64,000 bases of DNA, taken from assembly GCA_963662895.1 (NCBI GenBank), contig OY759982.1, positions 3,720,001 to 3,784,000 of the forward strand, given 5' to 3'. The notes beneath the pieces were generated by a model. It was not told the DNA's origin. It saw only the letters and a program-made list of their open reading frames with translations, and did no database searches. The stretch is from GWE2-42-39 sp963662895 (GTDB taxonomy: Bacteria; Bacteroidota; Bacteroidia; Bacteroidales; Prolixibacteraceae). A program made the position numbers and the translations under genes. Shown here piece by piece: positions 26,605 to 36,230 of the stretch (the first letter of the stretch is position 1; each line of letters opens with the position of its first letter).

Positions 26605-26632
26605 TGTTTCCGTAATTCTATTAAATGAACTA

Positions 26633-29326
26633 TTATTCTGCTTTTACTAAAATGAGTTTGTAGTGTCCGGCAACTAATTCTATAACATTTGATCCAAAAT
26701 CCACATCAATGTTTTCGCCCTTTATACCTGCCAGGGTTTCAACTTTATATCCTTCAGGCACCCAAAAGGCAGAACAGGTATTCGCCGGTATAATAAGTTC
26801 CATTTCGATCTTACTTTCAGCCCTTTTCCAGTTCGACACTATTTTTCCCTGCATGCAACCGTGGCTGGTTTCAACAAATGAAATATCTTCGGAAAGAACC
26901 GGTTTTATTAAGAAATGACTGAACCCCGGATTGGCGGGATCAATCTGAATACCGCCCAGCGCTTTAAAATACCAGGTAGTAAAATCGCACAGGAAAATGT
27001 GGTTTTGCGAACCTTCGCTGCCATCCCAGTCTTCCCGCAACGAAGTGCCTCCCTGCTCAATCCAGTATCCCCATGAGGGAAAATCTTTCTGGTTAATCAT
27101 TTTATAAGCCAGATCATTATGCCCTGATTCGCGCAAAACATTCAACACATACTTACTTCCCAGCATCCCAAAATCGAGATGGTCGTTTTTTGCATGAATA
27201 CTGGCAACCAGATCATTAATTGTATTTTCTACTGCCTGTTCCGGGGCCAGCCCCTGGAAAATGGCACAACTTAATGCTGTTTGTGTTTGTACCTTGTAAT
27301 GATTTGTTTTCGGGTCAAGGAACATGTCATTGAAAGCAGACTTTATATCTTTGGCTAATGCTGCATATTTTGCCTGGTCATCCGTCTTTCCAAGGATTCC
27401 TGCCATTTTCGAAAGAGTTAGTGCATCGTAGTAATAATAACCCGTTGAAGTAACTTCGACAGGTGTTTGCACCAGCGCTACCCAGTCGCCCAGACCGATA
27501 TGCTGAATTCCTTTATCCGAACGGGTTGTCAGGTAATCGACATACAACTTAATTGCATCGTAATTTTCCTGAAGGACGGTTGTATCGTCATAAAACTGAT
27601 ACAATGTCCATGCAATTATCGGAAGGGCGCTGTCCCAGGCAGGCCCGTTCCCCCAGTGGTACCCCCAGCCCGAAGTAGGTACAATGCCTGGCTGTTCGCC
27701 GGTCGGACGTTGCTCATCCCTCAGGTCCTGCAACCATTTCCGGTAAGCCATAATACCATCAAAGTTCCAAAGCCCTGTTTCGCTGGATACATGAGCGTCG
27801 CCGGTCCAGCCGTTTTTCTCGCGATGCGGACAATCGGTAGGAATACTATGGAAATTGCTCCAATAAGAATTTAACATAGCCTGGTAAAGTTTATTGAACA
27901 ACTCGTTTGAACAACGGAATTCACCTGTCCTTCCGGAACCGGTACTGAGAAAAAGACCCTCCATTTCTATTTGAGAAAGCTCCACGGCGGGTTCAGTATT
28001 TACTTCCACATACTGGTAACCATGATAGGTAAAACGGGGAGTATATGTTTCCTGTCCGCCGCCTTTCAGGTAATACACATCAGTCTGAAAAGAAGGTTCT
28101 CCTTCCGGGATGCGCATATGGCGGGCAATTTGCTCCATGTTAACGGTATGATCTTCGTTTGCCTGTTCTGCAAACTGCATGGTCACCTTTGTACCTTTTT
28201 CACCTTTGATTTTCAAGGTAGCTGTACCGGCAAAATTTTCGCCCATGTCGAACACATACCGCCCGGGACTCAAGGTATAAACTTCTGCCGGCTTCAAGGT
28301 ACGAACCACTTTAATAGCCGGCGAGGTTTGTGCCGACACAATACCGCCCGGCGATCCGGTTATCAAGGCCGGAGACCAGCCGGAATCATCATATGCCGCC
28401 GATGACCAGTCGCCCAAATCCAGGCGGGCGTCATAAATTTCACCGGCATAAATACTGTTGAAACGCATCGGTCCTTCGCTCCATTTCCAGCTTTCATCTG
28501 TTGAGACAAATTCAACAAAGCCGTCATTGTATTCCAAACGGAGATCCATCAGCAAGCGGGAAGATTTGCGCCAGGGCGCTTTTTCAAAAGACCATGTGCC
28601 TTTCGACTGTACATTGTACCAGCCATTACCAAGCAGCACCCCGATCCCGTTTTCCCCTTCAGCCAGGAGGTCAGTAATATTATAAGTCAGGTACAATACC
28701 CGGCGGTCGAAACGGGTATAACCAGGTTCCAAAAATTTATCACCTACTTTCTGATTGTTCACGTACAACTCGTGATAGCCCACTCCGGCCACGTAAGCGG
28801 TCGCCCGTTTTAATCCGGCTTTTGTTTCAATATTTTTTCTGAAATACGGAGAAGGCCTCGAAGTGGTATCTTCGGTGTTGGTAATCCATTTTCCTTTCCA
28901 TTCGGAAGCATCCAAATAAGCTGTTTCGAAAGTAGCCGGACCGGCAAACGAACTGGCTTTTCCTTCCTGGTCCCAAATCCGGACGGTCCAGAAATACTGG
29001 CTGCACGATTGCAGGGGGGGCCCCTGATAATAAGTCCGGCTTAACGAACTTTCCTGTTTGCCGCTGTCCCACAAATCGGCCTTACCTTCTTTCAGCAGGT
29101 TAGGCGACGAAGCAACCAACACATGAAATGCAGTTTGCCTTGCCCCTACCCTTTCATCCTGCATTTGCCAGGAAAAGAGAGGCGCTGAATTATCTGTCCC
29201 TAAAGGATCAACAGTGTAATCTGTTTTAAGTGTTCCCACGATGGATTGTTCCCCTTTTTGGCAAGACATAAAAGACAACAAAACCATCGATAAAAAAAAG
29301 ATTTGTAAGCATTTGTAATTCTTCAT
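26633..29326 (-). CDS. Alpha-L-rhamnosidase, GH78 lipoprotein
   Basis: About 897 residues from the ATG at 29326. The N-terminal hydrophobic stretch ends FMSC, a lipobox, so it is probably a surface lipoprotein. Domain order is as in the other long GH78: beta domains with LFSWQMQDE and ATFETAYLDASEW, then LYVNNQKVGD, then the barrel with DCPHREKNGWTGD near residue 496 and TSLREDWDG near 760. It is only moderately like the GH78 at 20460-23180, so the two may cleave different linkages. It is the first enzyme gene after rhaT; a 146-base gap separates them, which could hold its own promoter. Confidence 0.92.
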   Translation of the reverse strand: MKNYKCLQIFFLSMVLLSFMSCQKGEQSIVGTLKTDYTVDPLGTDNSAPLFSWQMQDERVGARQTAFHVLVASSPNLLKEGKADLWDSGKQESSLSRTYYQGPPLQSCSQYFWTVRIWDQEGKASSFAGPATFETAYLDASEWKGKWITNTEDTTSRPSPYFRKNIETKAGLKRATAYVAGVGYHELYVNNQKVGDKFLEPGYTRFDRRVLYLTYNITDLLAEGENGIGVLLGNGWYNVQSKGTWSFEKAPWRKSSRLLMDLRLEYNDGFVEFVSTDESWKWSEGPMRFNSIYAGEIYDARLDLGDWSSAAYDDSGWSPALITGSPGGIVSAQTSPAIKVVRTLKPAEVYTLSPGRYVFDMGENFAGTATLKIKGEKGTKVTMQFAEQANEDHTVNMEQIARHMRIPEGEPSFQTDVYYLKGGGQETYTPRFTYHGYQYVEVNTEPAVELSQIEMEGLFLSTGSGRTGEFRCSNELFNKLYQAMLNSYWSNFHSIPTDCPHREKNGWTGDAHVSSETGLWNFDGIMAYRKWLQDLRDEQRPTGEQPGIVPTSGWGYHWGNGPAWDSALPIIAWTLYQFYDDTTVLQENYDAIKLYVDYLTTRSDKGIQHIGLGDWVALVQTPVEVTSTGYYYYDALTLSKMAGILGKTDDQAKYAALAKDIKSAFNDMFLDPKTNHYKVQTQTALSCAIFQGLAPEQAVENTINDLVASIHAKNDHLDFGMLGSKYVLNVLRESGHNDLAYKMINQKDFPSWGYWIEQGGTSLREDWDGSEGSQNHIFLCDFTTWYFKALGGIQIDPANPGFSHFLIKPVLSEDISFVETSHGCMQGKIVSNWKRAESKIEMELIIPANTCSAFWVPEGYKVETLAGIKGENIDVDFGSNVIELVAGHYKLILVKAE

Positions 29327-29472
29327 AGTATATGGGTTAGTGATATAGTCATTTTTAAGAGAAGGCACTTCCCGGCATTAAAAACACCAGCACTGATTTG
29401 ATCCGTTTTTTCATGATTTTCTTCGCATTTGTTGTCAAAAACGAATCTGTCCGGATAATATTACATCCTACG

Positions 29473-30504
29473 TTACAGCAGATTAGGGATGATCAGCGAG
29501 ATAATCAGGATGAGCATACCCAAAACAAGTACCGTCACCGTTTTTGAACCCGAACCTTTCCATTCTTTCAGAATAATTCCCCAGACATTGCTGAAAGTTA
29601 CATTCAGCGACATCAGGATACTCCATGAGAAAGCCATCATAACACTGCCTTCTGTTAAAAAACTCTTGCCTAATTCAAGTCCGAAGAATTGAGAGTACCA
29701 GAGGATACCGGCCAATGCACAAAACAATATATTATTAGTAAGCACCTTGCCTGAAACGCCCCAGTAATCTTTGGTTGTTTTATTTTTGAAATTATGGTAC
29801 AGACAATAAACAGCATTGGTGAAAAAACCACCGGCAGTAATCATCAGTATCGTAGGTAGTCCGGCGTAAAGGGCTTTTGTCCCCATTTCGATGGCTGCAA
29901 CTTTGATTGCCCCGCCAGCTTCAATCCCGAGGCTGAAACAGGCGCTCATAACCCCGGCTAATAAAGCAACCAACAAACCTTTACCTAAAGCAAAATCTTT
30001 GATGGCAGCCTTTTTCTGCTCTTCTGTCATGTTCTGCGCCCGCAAACTTCCTGCGTAACCAATCACAGCAATACCGGCAATAGCAACGCTAACGCCAATG
30101 AGTAAAACCAACCCGTCGCCAGTGAATAAATCCGTACCTTTCATGATGGCCGGAATAATTGTTCCGAAAGCAGAACAGGTTCCAAGGGAAATGGATTGCC
30201 CCAGTGCTATTCCCAGATATCGCATACTGAGCCCAAAGGTAAGACCGCCTACGCCCCACAGCGCACCAAAAAACATAGCTTTCCATGCAGCCCCGTCTCC
30301 TGTAGAAAGGATTTCGCCCAGGGTATGGCCATCAGGAACAGCGAGTAATGCACCGAGATAAGGAAATACCAGCCAGGCAAATATACCCTGTACCAGCCAA
30401 AAGCTCTCCCACGCCCATGATTTAACCTTGTTAATGGGTACATACGAACTTGATTGCCCGAAACTTCCGACAGCAATAATAATTAATCCGATTATTGTAT
30501 TCAT
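29473..30504 (-). CDS. rhaT: L-rhamnose/H+ symporter
   Basis: A 343-residue inner-membrane protein with about ten hydrophobic segments, the size and arrangement of RhaT. Characteristic segments are WAWESFWLVQGIFAW, the loop LGALLAVPDG, GALWGVGGLTFGLSMRYLGIALG, and ACFSLGIEAGGA in the second half. It imports L-rhamnose with protons. It is the first gene of the minus-strand rhamnose cluster and is divergent from the AraC-type gene, with a 134-base shared control region. The start ATG at 30504 opens directly with a membrane segment (MNTIIGLIIIAVGS). Confidence 0.93.
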   Translation of the reverse strand: MNTIIGLIIIAVGSFGQSSSYVPINKVKSWAWESFWLVQGIFAWLVFPYLGALLAVPDGHTLGEILSTGDGAAWKAMFFGALWGVGGLTFGLSMRYLGIALGQSISLGTCSAFGTIIPAIMKGTDLFTGDGLVLLIGVSVAIAGIAVIGYAGSLRAQNMTEEQKKAAIKDFALGKGLLVALLAGVMSACFSLGIEAGGAIKVAAIEMGTKALYAGLPTILMITAGGFFTNAVYCLYHNFKNKTTKDYWGVSGKVLTNNILFCALAGILWYSQFFGLELGKSFLTEGSVMMAFSWSILMSLNVTFSNVWGIILKEWKGSGSKTVTVLVLGMLILIISLIIPNLL

Positions 30505-30638
30505 TGGGTTCGAAGTTTAGTTTGAAAATTTATTAATTTTGTGTTTAGTTTTGCTTTTTTAGCGATCTTAAAAATAAGCTATAAACCAACGATTATAAAT
30601 ACACAAACTGACCTAATATTTGCACTTTTTGATACTAA

Positions 30639-31502
30639 ATGAACGATTTTTTCAAATACCTTACCCCGGGCGATCGTGATAAAGAATGGGGTATTTACAT
30701 CAATGTTGCAGGATCGGCACTGATTGCCCCGAACAGTATTTACCCTCCACATGAACACCCGACCGGTTACTATTTTAACTGGGAGCAGGGAAGGGTATTA
30801 AACGAATATCAGATTAATTATATTACCGAAGGAAAGGGCATTCTGGAAAACGAAAACGGTCAGTTTCAAATTAAATCAGGAAGTATAATTATAATCCGCC
30901 CCAATTTGTGGCACCGTTACAGACCACTAAAAAAAACAGGATGGAAAGAACAGTATATCGGGTTCAACGGAACAATTGCCGGGCAATTGTTGTCACACCC
31001 GTTTTTTTCAGCAAACCAGCCGGTTATAAATATCGGCATCCACGAGGAAATACTGGATACTTATCTGAAAACATTCCAGTTGGTGAGAAAAGAAAAACCA
31101 GGTTATCAACAGATTGCATCGGGGATGGTGGTTAAATTGCTGGGTTACCTGATTTCGTTTGAGAAACAAAAAGAGTTCACGGGGAAACGCATTGCAGCCA
31201 TCATTGAAGAAGCCCGGTTTAAAATGCGTGCTGATGTTGACCAGTTGCTCGATCTCGAAAATATGTCTCAGGAATACAACATCGGGTACTCATATTTTCG
31301 CAAAATGTTCAAAAAATACACCGGCGTCGCACCATACCAGTATTATCTCGAACTAAAAATCATGCGGGCAAAAGAATTGTTACTTTCCACCGATAAAAGC
31401 GTCAAGGAAATCAGTTTTGAACTCGGCTTTCAATCAATTCATTATTTCAGTCGTCTGTTTAAAAAGAAAGTGGGCGTAAACCCTACTGAACTCCGGAAAT
31501 AG
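30639..31502 (+). CDS. AraC-type rhamnose regulator (RhaR-like)
   Basis: A 287-residue transcription factor. The N-terminal ~150 residues form a cupin-like sugar-binding domain (YQINYITEGKGILENENGQF, then GSIIIIRPNLWHRYRP). The C-terminal ~100 residues hold two helix-turn-helix motifs (LENMSQEYNIGYSYFRKMFKKYTGVAPYQYY and KEISFELGFQSIHYFSRLFKKKVG). It lies divergent from rhaT with 134 bases between. B. thetaiotaomicron uses an AraC-family regulator (RhaR) for its rhamnose genes, so control of this cluster is the likely role. No clear operator pair was found in the spacer. Confidence 0.9.
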   Translation: MNDFFKYLTPGDRDKEWGIYINVAGSALIAPNSIYPPHEHPTGYYFNWEQGRVLNEYQINYITEGKGILENENGQFQIKSGSIIIIRPNLWHRYRPLKKTGWKEQYIGFNGTIAGQLLSHPFFSANQPVINIGIHEEILDTYLKTFQLVRKEKPGYQQIASGMVVKLLGYLISFEKQKEFTGKRIAAIIEEARFKMRADVDQLLDLENMSQEYNIGYSYFRKMFKKYTGVAPYQYYLELKIMRAKELLLSTDKSVKEISFELGFQSIHYFSRLFKKKVGVNPTELRK

Positions 31503-31516
31503 CCAGCCGATTTTGA

Positions 31517-32992
31517 TCATTTCCTTTGTGTAAATGTAAGCGGGACTCCTGTCGTTTTAGCCTGGTTGGAAATATGATAAGGATCTGTTTTCACCTCTCC
31601 TTTTACCAATTCCGGTATGTTGTATGATTTCATGAAAGCATCATAAAAATCAGGGTCCTTTTGGGGGAGCATAAAAGCTTTTCCTGTCTCTCCGTCTTCA
31701 CCAATATGGGCAATGTACGGGCGGGTGTACAAGCCATCCCCTCTCCTGCTGCTGAAAACAATCCATCTGCTGTTCGACGACCAGGAATGATAGCTGTCCA
31801 CATCCTGGCTGTTTACCCTGTTCATGTTGATGCATTTCTTCGTTTTCAGATCAAGCAGGCATAAATCAGCCTCTTTGTGCCAGATAGGAAAGCTTCCATA
31901 CCCGCAAACCGTAAACAACAAAAATTTACCATCAGGAGAGATCCGGGGAAAGGACGCACTTTTCCCCGTAACTTCAGCATTAAACAACGTGTCTGTCTTT
32001 TCTCCGAAGGCCCGGGTATCCGGGTAAAACGGAATGGAACAAAGGCTGTATTTCACGGAATCAGATTTATCGGGAACCGGGAAGGTTTGGGCAGAGCAGA
32101 AGTAAAGAGTCTTTCCGTCAGGGGAAAAACCGGGAAATGTCTCCAGTATATTTTTATCAGAAAGAAGTGAAGAGGTAAATATTTTATGCTCCTCCGTGTC
32201 GTAAATTACAACATCCGATTCAGAATCAAAGACTTCAATCCGGTTTCTGTGATTAAAATAGAAAACCTGTTCTATTTTATTTACAGAAAAGGCAAGGAAC
32301 CTGCCTGATGGATGCCAGCAGGGATAAACCAGGGACGAAATAGTACTGTCGGTCTTTGTTTTCAGTTTTTCTGTTTCATCATTTTTAATGAGTATGGTCC
32401 CACCATATTGTCCCCTCATGTGGAAGATCATTTTTTTAGGATCCTGCATACAGAACGAGTGGCAATTGACGCAATTATACCCGGTCATTTTGTTTTCATA
32501 AACAGGTGATTCCCTGTAACTCTCAAGGTCGCGCTGATAAATGCCCATTTTATCCCAAAGTTCGTACCCCGGTTCAATCAGCCGGTAGACAAGGTACGGA
32601 TCAACAGGATCAACGGAAATATCTATTGAAAACGGATTATATCTTTTCCATACTTCTCCTTCTTTTACAAAAACAGTCAGCTTTATTTTTCCGCCTTTGT
32701 TTCCTTCCAGTAATTTTTTCCACTTGTGTGGAGGGACCAGGAATTTTCCTTCCGGAGAAGTTACTTTTAATGAACTGCCTTTCCCTTCCAGGCAAAGTAT
32801 TGCCCGGTCCCCGGCCTGGTGCAGACGGAAATTCAGCGGGGCAATATTGTATGGGACCCTCACATTGATGTAATCCGGAAATATGTCGGGATATTTTCCT
32901 GCATCTTTATATTCCTGAATGTCCGGCACAGAACAGGAGAATAAACTAATTAAACAGGAAAGGAGCAACCATGTGTATTTTGATCTTTTCAT
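31517..32992 (-). CDS. Beta-propeller (PD40/TolB-like) lipoprotein with a CxxCH motif
   Basis: A 491-residue lipoprotein; the signal ends SLFSC. After an N-terminal beta domain the protein contains YNCVNCHSFCM (about residues 175-185), a CxxCH sequence like a haem c site, followed by several WD40/PD40-type blades (WHPSGRFLAFSVNK, FPGFSPDGKTLYFCSA, FPRISPDGKFLLFTV, SWSSNSRWIVFSSRR). This resembles TolB-like PD40 lipoproteins of Bacteroidota. Its start overlaps the stop of the upstream DUF6057-like gene by 4 bases (32989-32992), so the two work together. Function is unknown; haem binding is unproven. Confidence 0.7.
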   Translation of the reverse strand: MKRSKYTWLLLSCLISLFSCSVPDIQEYKDAGKYPDIFPDYINVRVPYNIAPLNFRLHQAGDRAILCLEGKGSSLKVTSPEGKFLVPPHKWKKLLEGNKGGKIKLTVFVKEGEVWKRYNPFSIDISVDPVDPYLVYRLIEPGYELWDKMGIYQRDLESYRESPVYENKMTGYNCVNCHSFCMQDPKKMIFHMRGQYGGTILIKNDETEKLKTKTDSTISSLVYPCWHPSGRFLAFSVNKIEQVFYFNHRNRIEVFDSESDVVIYDTEEHKIFTSSLLSDKNILETFPGFSPDGKTLYFCSAQTFPVPDKSDSVKYSLCSIPFYPDTRAFGEKTDTLFNAEVTGKSASFPRISPDGKFLLFTVCGYGSFPIWHKEADLCLLDLKTKKCINMNRVNSQDVDSYHSWSSNSRWIVFSSRRGDGLYTRPYIAHIGEDGETGKAFMLPQKDPDFYDAFMKSYNIPELVKGEVKTDPYHISNQAKTTGVPLTFTQRK

Positions 32993-34755
32993 TTTTCAAC
33001 GGTAATAAATTGGAAATAAAACCAATAAGTGGAGGCAAATTGTTTTTGCATAATTTCTTTTTTCCCCGGGTTTCGATGGTTTCTTGTATATATGGATTTA
33101 TATACCCTGTACTGACTGCTTACCCCTTCTGAAATTCCTTTTTCTTTCCATTTTTCAGGCTGCGATTCATTAAGAACGAGAAGCGCCTGTTGAATTGAGG
33201 TGGGTAATTTCCCCGGAAACATTCCTTTCTGTTCGTATTGTGAAAAAAAGCCTGAAAAAAGGTTCAGCTCTTTTGACAGCAATAAATAAGCGAAAAAATA
33301 ATCTCGCGCTGTTTGGTTGGAAGGACTGGCATCAATCAACGTTTTGAGAGTTTCCGGGAGCCCTGTCACATATTTTCTGCTTCCCCGGGGAAGCAGACAT
33401 TTTCTCTTTTCAGCGAGAAGCGGGTTTTCCATACAGAGTGAATCATTATAAAGAAACTGTCGTTGGGCAGTTGCCCATTTACGGTACAAAAGGGTATGTT
33501 CAAGAATCCCGATATATTTCTCGGCTACAGCATATTCTCCATAGATCAGATTCGTTTGTACCAGTCGTTTTAGCAATCGTCCGCTACCGCCTCCTGTACT
33601 GGTTTCGTATCCTTCAAAAGCATACCGTTGGGAAGAAGCGATATCTCCAATCGAAAAACTAATGTCGCTCATAAGGGCTGATATTATATTTTTTTTCTGA
33701 GAGGAGACTTCCAATGATAAAGGCCCCTCCTGACGGAACTGAAACATCCTTTCGAGAAGTTCCCCTTTTTCAGCAAGCGCCAGGTTCAGATAATTCAGAT
33801 GCAGATAATTGTTTATTTCCTTTCCTCCTGATTCTGTTATGATTTTATCCCATTGCTCATTGCGGTCATAATAATCCAGCTTTTTTACTTCATAGGAAGC
33901 CCTGTCTCCAAACTTTACAACTCCCTGCCAGAAAAGAAGTAAAAACAATAAAAACTGAATTCCGATGACCCAATAGCTTTTCGTACGGGAAAAATTAAGT
34001 TTCGGAAAAAAAGTTGCGACAGGAATCCAAAACAGCAGAAGAAGCCAGGGAATATAAATTACAACAGAAGGAGAAAGTTTGGTTTGAAAGTACATATCCG
34101 GCAGAAAAGCAAACCGGAGGCTTCCTGTAAAAGAAAACCGGACAGCCAACCATGACACAAGACAAGCAAAAGCAGGCAAAAGCAGCCAGCCAATCCTTTT
34201 TTTGCTTTTTCCGTTAAAAAGTTCATGCAGGAAAAAACAAACTGCAAAAAGAACAGAAACAGGACCGGCAATCCAATGCAGTAAAGGAATTGCCATAAAA
34301 ACAAGAATATTCCGGGGTATTGAATTCCTGCTTGAAAGAAAAAAATCTAAACAATAAATACATAGCAAAAAAGATAAAACACCTTGAAAAAAGATGTTAA
34401 AGTTAAAGCACATCAACAAACAGGAAAGAAAGATCGTGCCCGGGGCAATAACGAATATTTTACTTTTCTCCTGTCTCAGGATAAGCCTGGACGAAACAAT
34501 AAAAATAAGCAAAAGAATGAACGCTTCTATTATAGCCCCAAAATAAGGTATGATAAAAAACTGGACTAAAAACCGCGAAAAATATTCCATGAGCCCCCCG
34601 GGATGCGAAAGGCTTTCGAAAAAGCAGGAGGAGGTCGTCAGAAATAACTGAAACTGTTCAATATAATAAAAATGATAAGCATTGAATCCCTGTAAAAACA
34701 AAAAGATAACTATAAATAGCAGCGTTACAGGAAAAACTTTTGAATATTTTTTCAT
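32989..34755 (-). CDS. DUF6057-like multi-pass membrane protein
   Basis: A 588-residue protein. The first ~270 residues hold about eight to nine hydrophobic segments (for example LLFIVIFLFLQG, FIIPYFGAIIEAFILLLIFIVSS, IFFQGVLSFLLCIYCLDFFLS). The rest is a soluble, largely helical part (from about SYEVKKLDYYDRNEQWDKII) that looks TPR-like and rich in aromatic residues. I recognise the DUF6057-type layout, but cannot assign a function. The stop overlaps the start of the beta-propeller lipoprotein gene (ATGA), so both form a two-gene operon. The upstream 389-base spacer carries a 23-bp tandem repeat. Confidence 0.65.
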   Translation of the reverse strand: MKKYSKVFPVTLLFIVIFLFLQGFNAYHFYYIEQFQLFLTTSSCFFESLSHPGGLMEYFSRFLVQFFIIPYFGAIIEAFILLLIFIVSSRLILRQEKSKIFVIAPGTIFLSCLLMCFNFNIFFQGVLSFLLCIYCLDFFLSSRNSIPRNILVFMAIPLLHWIAGPVSVLFAVCFFLHELFNGKSKKRIGWLLLPAFACLVSWLAVRFSFTGSLRFAFLPDMYFQTKLSPSVVIYIPWLLLLFWIPVATFFPKLNFSRTKSYWVIGIQFLLFLLLFWQGVVKFGDRASYEVKKLDYYDRNEQWDKIITESGGKEINNYLHLNYLNLALAEKGELLERMFQFRQEGPLSLEVSSQKKNIISALMSDISFSIGDIASSQRYAFEGYETSTGGGSGRLLKRLVQTNLIYGEYAVAEKYIGILEHTLLYRKWATAQRQFLYNDSLCMENPLLAEKRKCLLPRGSRKYVTGLPETLKTLIDASPSNQTARDYFFAYLLLSKELNLFSGFFSQYEQKGMFPGKLPTSIQQALLVLNESQPEKWKEKGISEGVSSQYRVYKSIYTRNHRNPGKKEIMQKQFASTYWFYFQFITVEK

Positions 34756-35144
34756 CCGGTTTATTTTTATATCGTCGCTGTATTATTTCGTTGAGTGAAA
34801 CTAAATAAAAAACAGCAAAATCCGGCACTTTTTGGAAAGTATCAAAATCAACAGGAGAAGTCTGCGAAAACCGGATACGGGTCGACATTTCTGTTTTCCC
34901 CTGCCATAAAGTGTTCCATTACCCGGGGCAAGAATCTTTCATCAGCATAGGGATGAAGTCTTTATCAGCATAGTGATAAGATGTCTATCAGCCGGGGGAT
35001 GAGGTATCCATCAGCCGGGGGATAGGGTGTCCATCAGCCGGGGGATGAACACTTCCCCCGGACACAGGAACTCTTTTACTTAGAGACTACATTCAAATGG
35101 AGTATTCACTCCGCTTGTCGGATCGGGATACGACGCATTTTTAT
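34756..35144. other. Spacer with 23-bp tandem repeat
   Basis: No gene is seen in these 389 bases between the DUF6057-like gene and the metallophosphoesterase. A tandem repeat fills 34918-35055. The left part (34756-34917) is A/T-rich and may hold the promoter of the minus-strand gene pair; no good -7 motif was pinned down. Confidence 0.6.
34918..35055. repeat. Tandem repeat: six 23-bp units
   Basis: Six 23-base units fill exactly 138 bases. Five start with ATCAG: 34941, 34964, 34987, 35010 and 35033. The last three share ATCAGCCGGGGGAT; the second and third units share ATCAGCATAG. A first, more diverged unit (34918-34940) begins ATTACCCGGGG. The constant phase over all units shows a true tandem array. 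No spacers separate the units, so this is not a CRISPR array. Confidence 0.85.
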
Positions 35145-36230
35145 CTACTCGTCAAACACAATATCAAACTGGTCATACGGGTCGGTGCGATGGGCCAAAT
35201 CTTTTGTTGATGACGATATTCCAAACAAGGGAGAATAAGTCCTCACTTTTATTGTTTTTCCGTCAGGCATAAATTCAAGTATCCTTAACCATCCATCGCC
35301 TCCGTTACCTTCAAAACCACCGCCTAACGTCTGAACATTAAACATCATTTGATACACATTCTTGCCTGCACTGTTTGGGTCTACCCGATAACCAACATTA
35401 TCGGCAAACTTTCCATTTCCGTTACAGGTATGTCCGCAAATAACCAGTTCGATATTTTCAGAGGGCTGAATCAATTTTTCCCAAATCTGACTTCCCGGAT
35501 TTCCTGGATGAATGTTATAATTATCTTTTTTGATAAGGTCTGCGTTATCTCCCGGTTTCAGATATGCATGGGTCATAAAAATTACCTTACTGTTCTTATA
35601 TTTTTCACCGGAGGCGAGCTTCAGAGCCCATTCCAGTACTTCATCCCGGGGATGAAATTCAGAAGTAATAATTAATATCGTTCCCCAGTTTTGAGCCGTA
35701 ATTTCGAAAGCAGCGTTTTCCAGCGAAGGAATTCCATTGCGGTTCGGAAGGGCATCCACACAGGCCTCCCGCCATGCAGTATTTCGTTCAAAAGGAAAAT
35801 AATCGGGAAAATGAGTCATCCCGTTTTCTGCATGTCTATATCCATAATCGTGATTTCCCGGAGAAATCATGTAAGGGACCTTATTATCCAGCCGGGAGAA
35901 GCTATGGGAGATAGCATTCCACATTTCTTTACTGGTCTGGTTCAACATCTTTTTATTCCTGATAATATTCTCATTTTGCTCCACCAGGTCACCGGTACAC
36001 AAAACGGCCCTGATATTCAGATTTTCAATATTATCGGCAATCCATGCCGTACACAAGTCGAATATCGGCTGATTGATATCATACTTTACATATCCCTGCG
36101 GATCTCCAAGCAGGATCATGGTAAAAGCATTTGGATCAGTGAGGTGCTGCTGGTCTGCCCTGTTCTGCGCATTGAGCCCGGAAAAAAGAGAAATTAATAT
36201 CAACAGGAAAAGGAAAATTTTTCGTCTCAT
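35145..36230 (-). CDS. Secreted metallophosphoesterase (calcineurin-like)
   Basis: About 361 residues from the ATG at 36230, which begins a signal peptide (MRRKIFLFLLILISLFSGLNAQ). The metal motifs are ILLGDPQGY, LCTGDLVEQNEN, SPGNHDYGYR, FMTHAYLK and VICGHTCNG, the classical calcineurin-fold set. The exact substrate (a phosphomonoester or diester) cannot be told. It is the last gene of the minus-strand PUL. The frame stays open for 57 codons upstream of the chosen start, but a signal peptide cannot sit inside the protein, so the upstream part is treated as non-coding. Confidence 0.83.
   Translation of the reverse strand: MRRKIFLFLLILISLFSGLNAQNRADQQHLTDPNAFTMILLGDPQGYVKYDINQPIFDLCTAWIADNIENLNIRAVLCTGDLVEQNENIIRNKKMLNQTSKEMWNAISHSFSRLDNKVPYMISPGNHDYGYRHAENGMTHFPDYFPFERNTAWREACVDALPNRNGIPSLENAAFEITAQNWGTILIITSEFHPRDEVLEWALKLASGEKYKNSKVIFMTHAYLKPGDNADLIKKDNYNIHPGNPGSQIWEKLIQPSENIELVICGHTCNGNGKFADNVGYRVDPNSAGKNVYQMMFNVQTLGGGFEGNGGDGWLRILEFMPDGKTIKVRTYSPLFGISSSTKDLAHRTDPYDQFDIVFDE

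Noticed and set aside
30505..30638. Operator half-sites for the AraC-type regulator between rhaT and the regulator gene
   Set aside because: No pair of matching direct or inverted words of useful length could be found by eye.
34918..35055. CRISPR-like appearance of the 23-bp units
   Set aside because: The units follow each other without spacers and there is no cas gene in the window; it is a simple tandem repeat.
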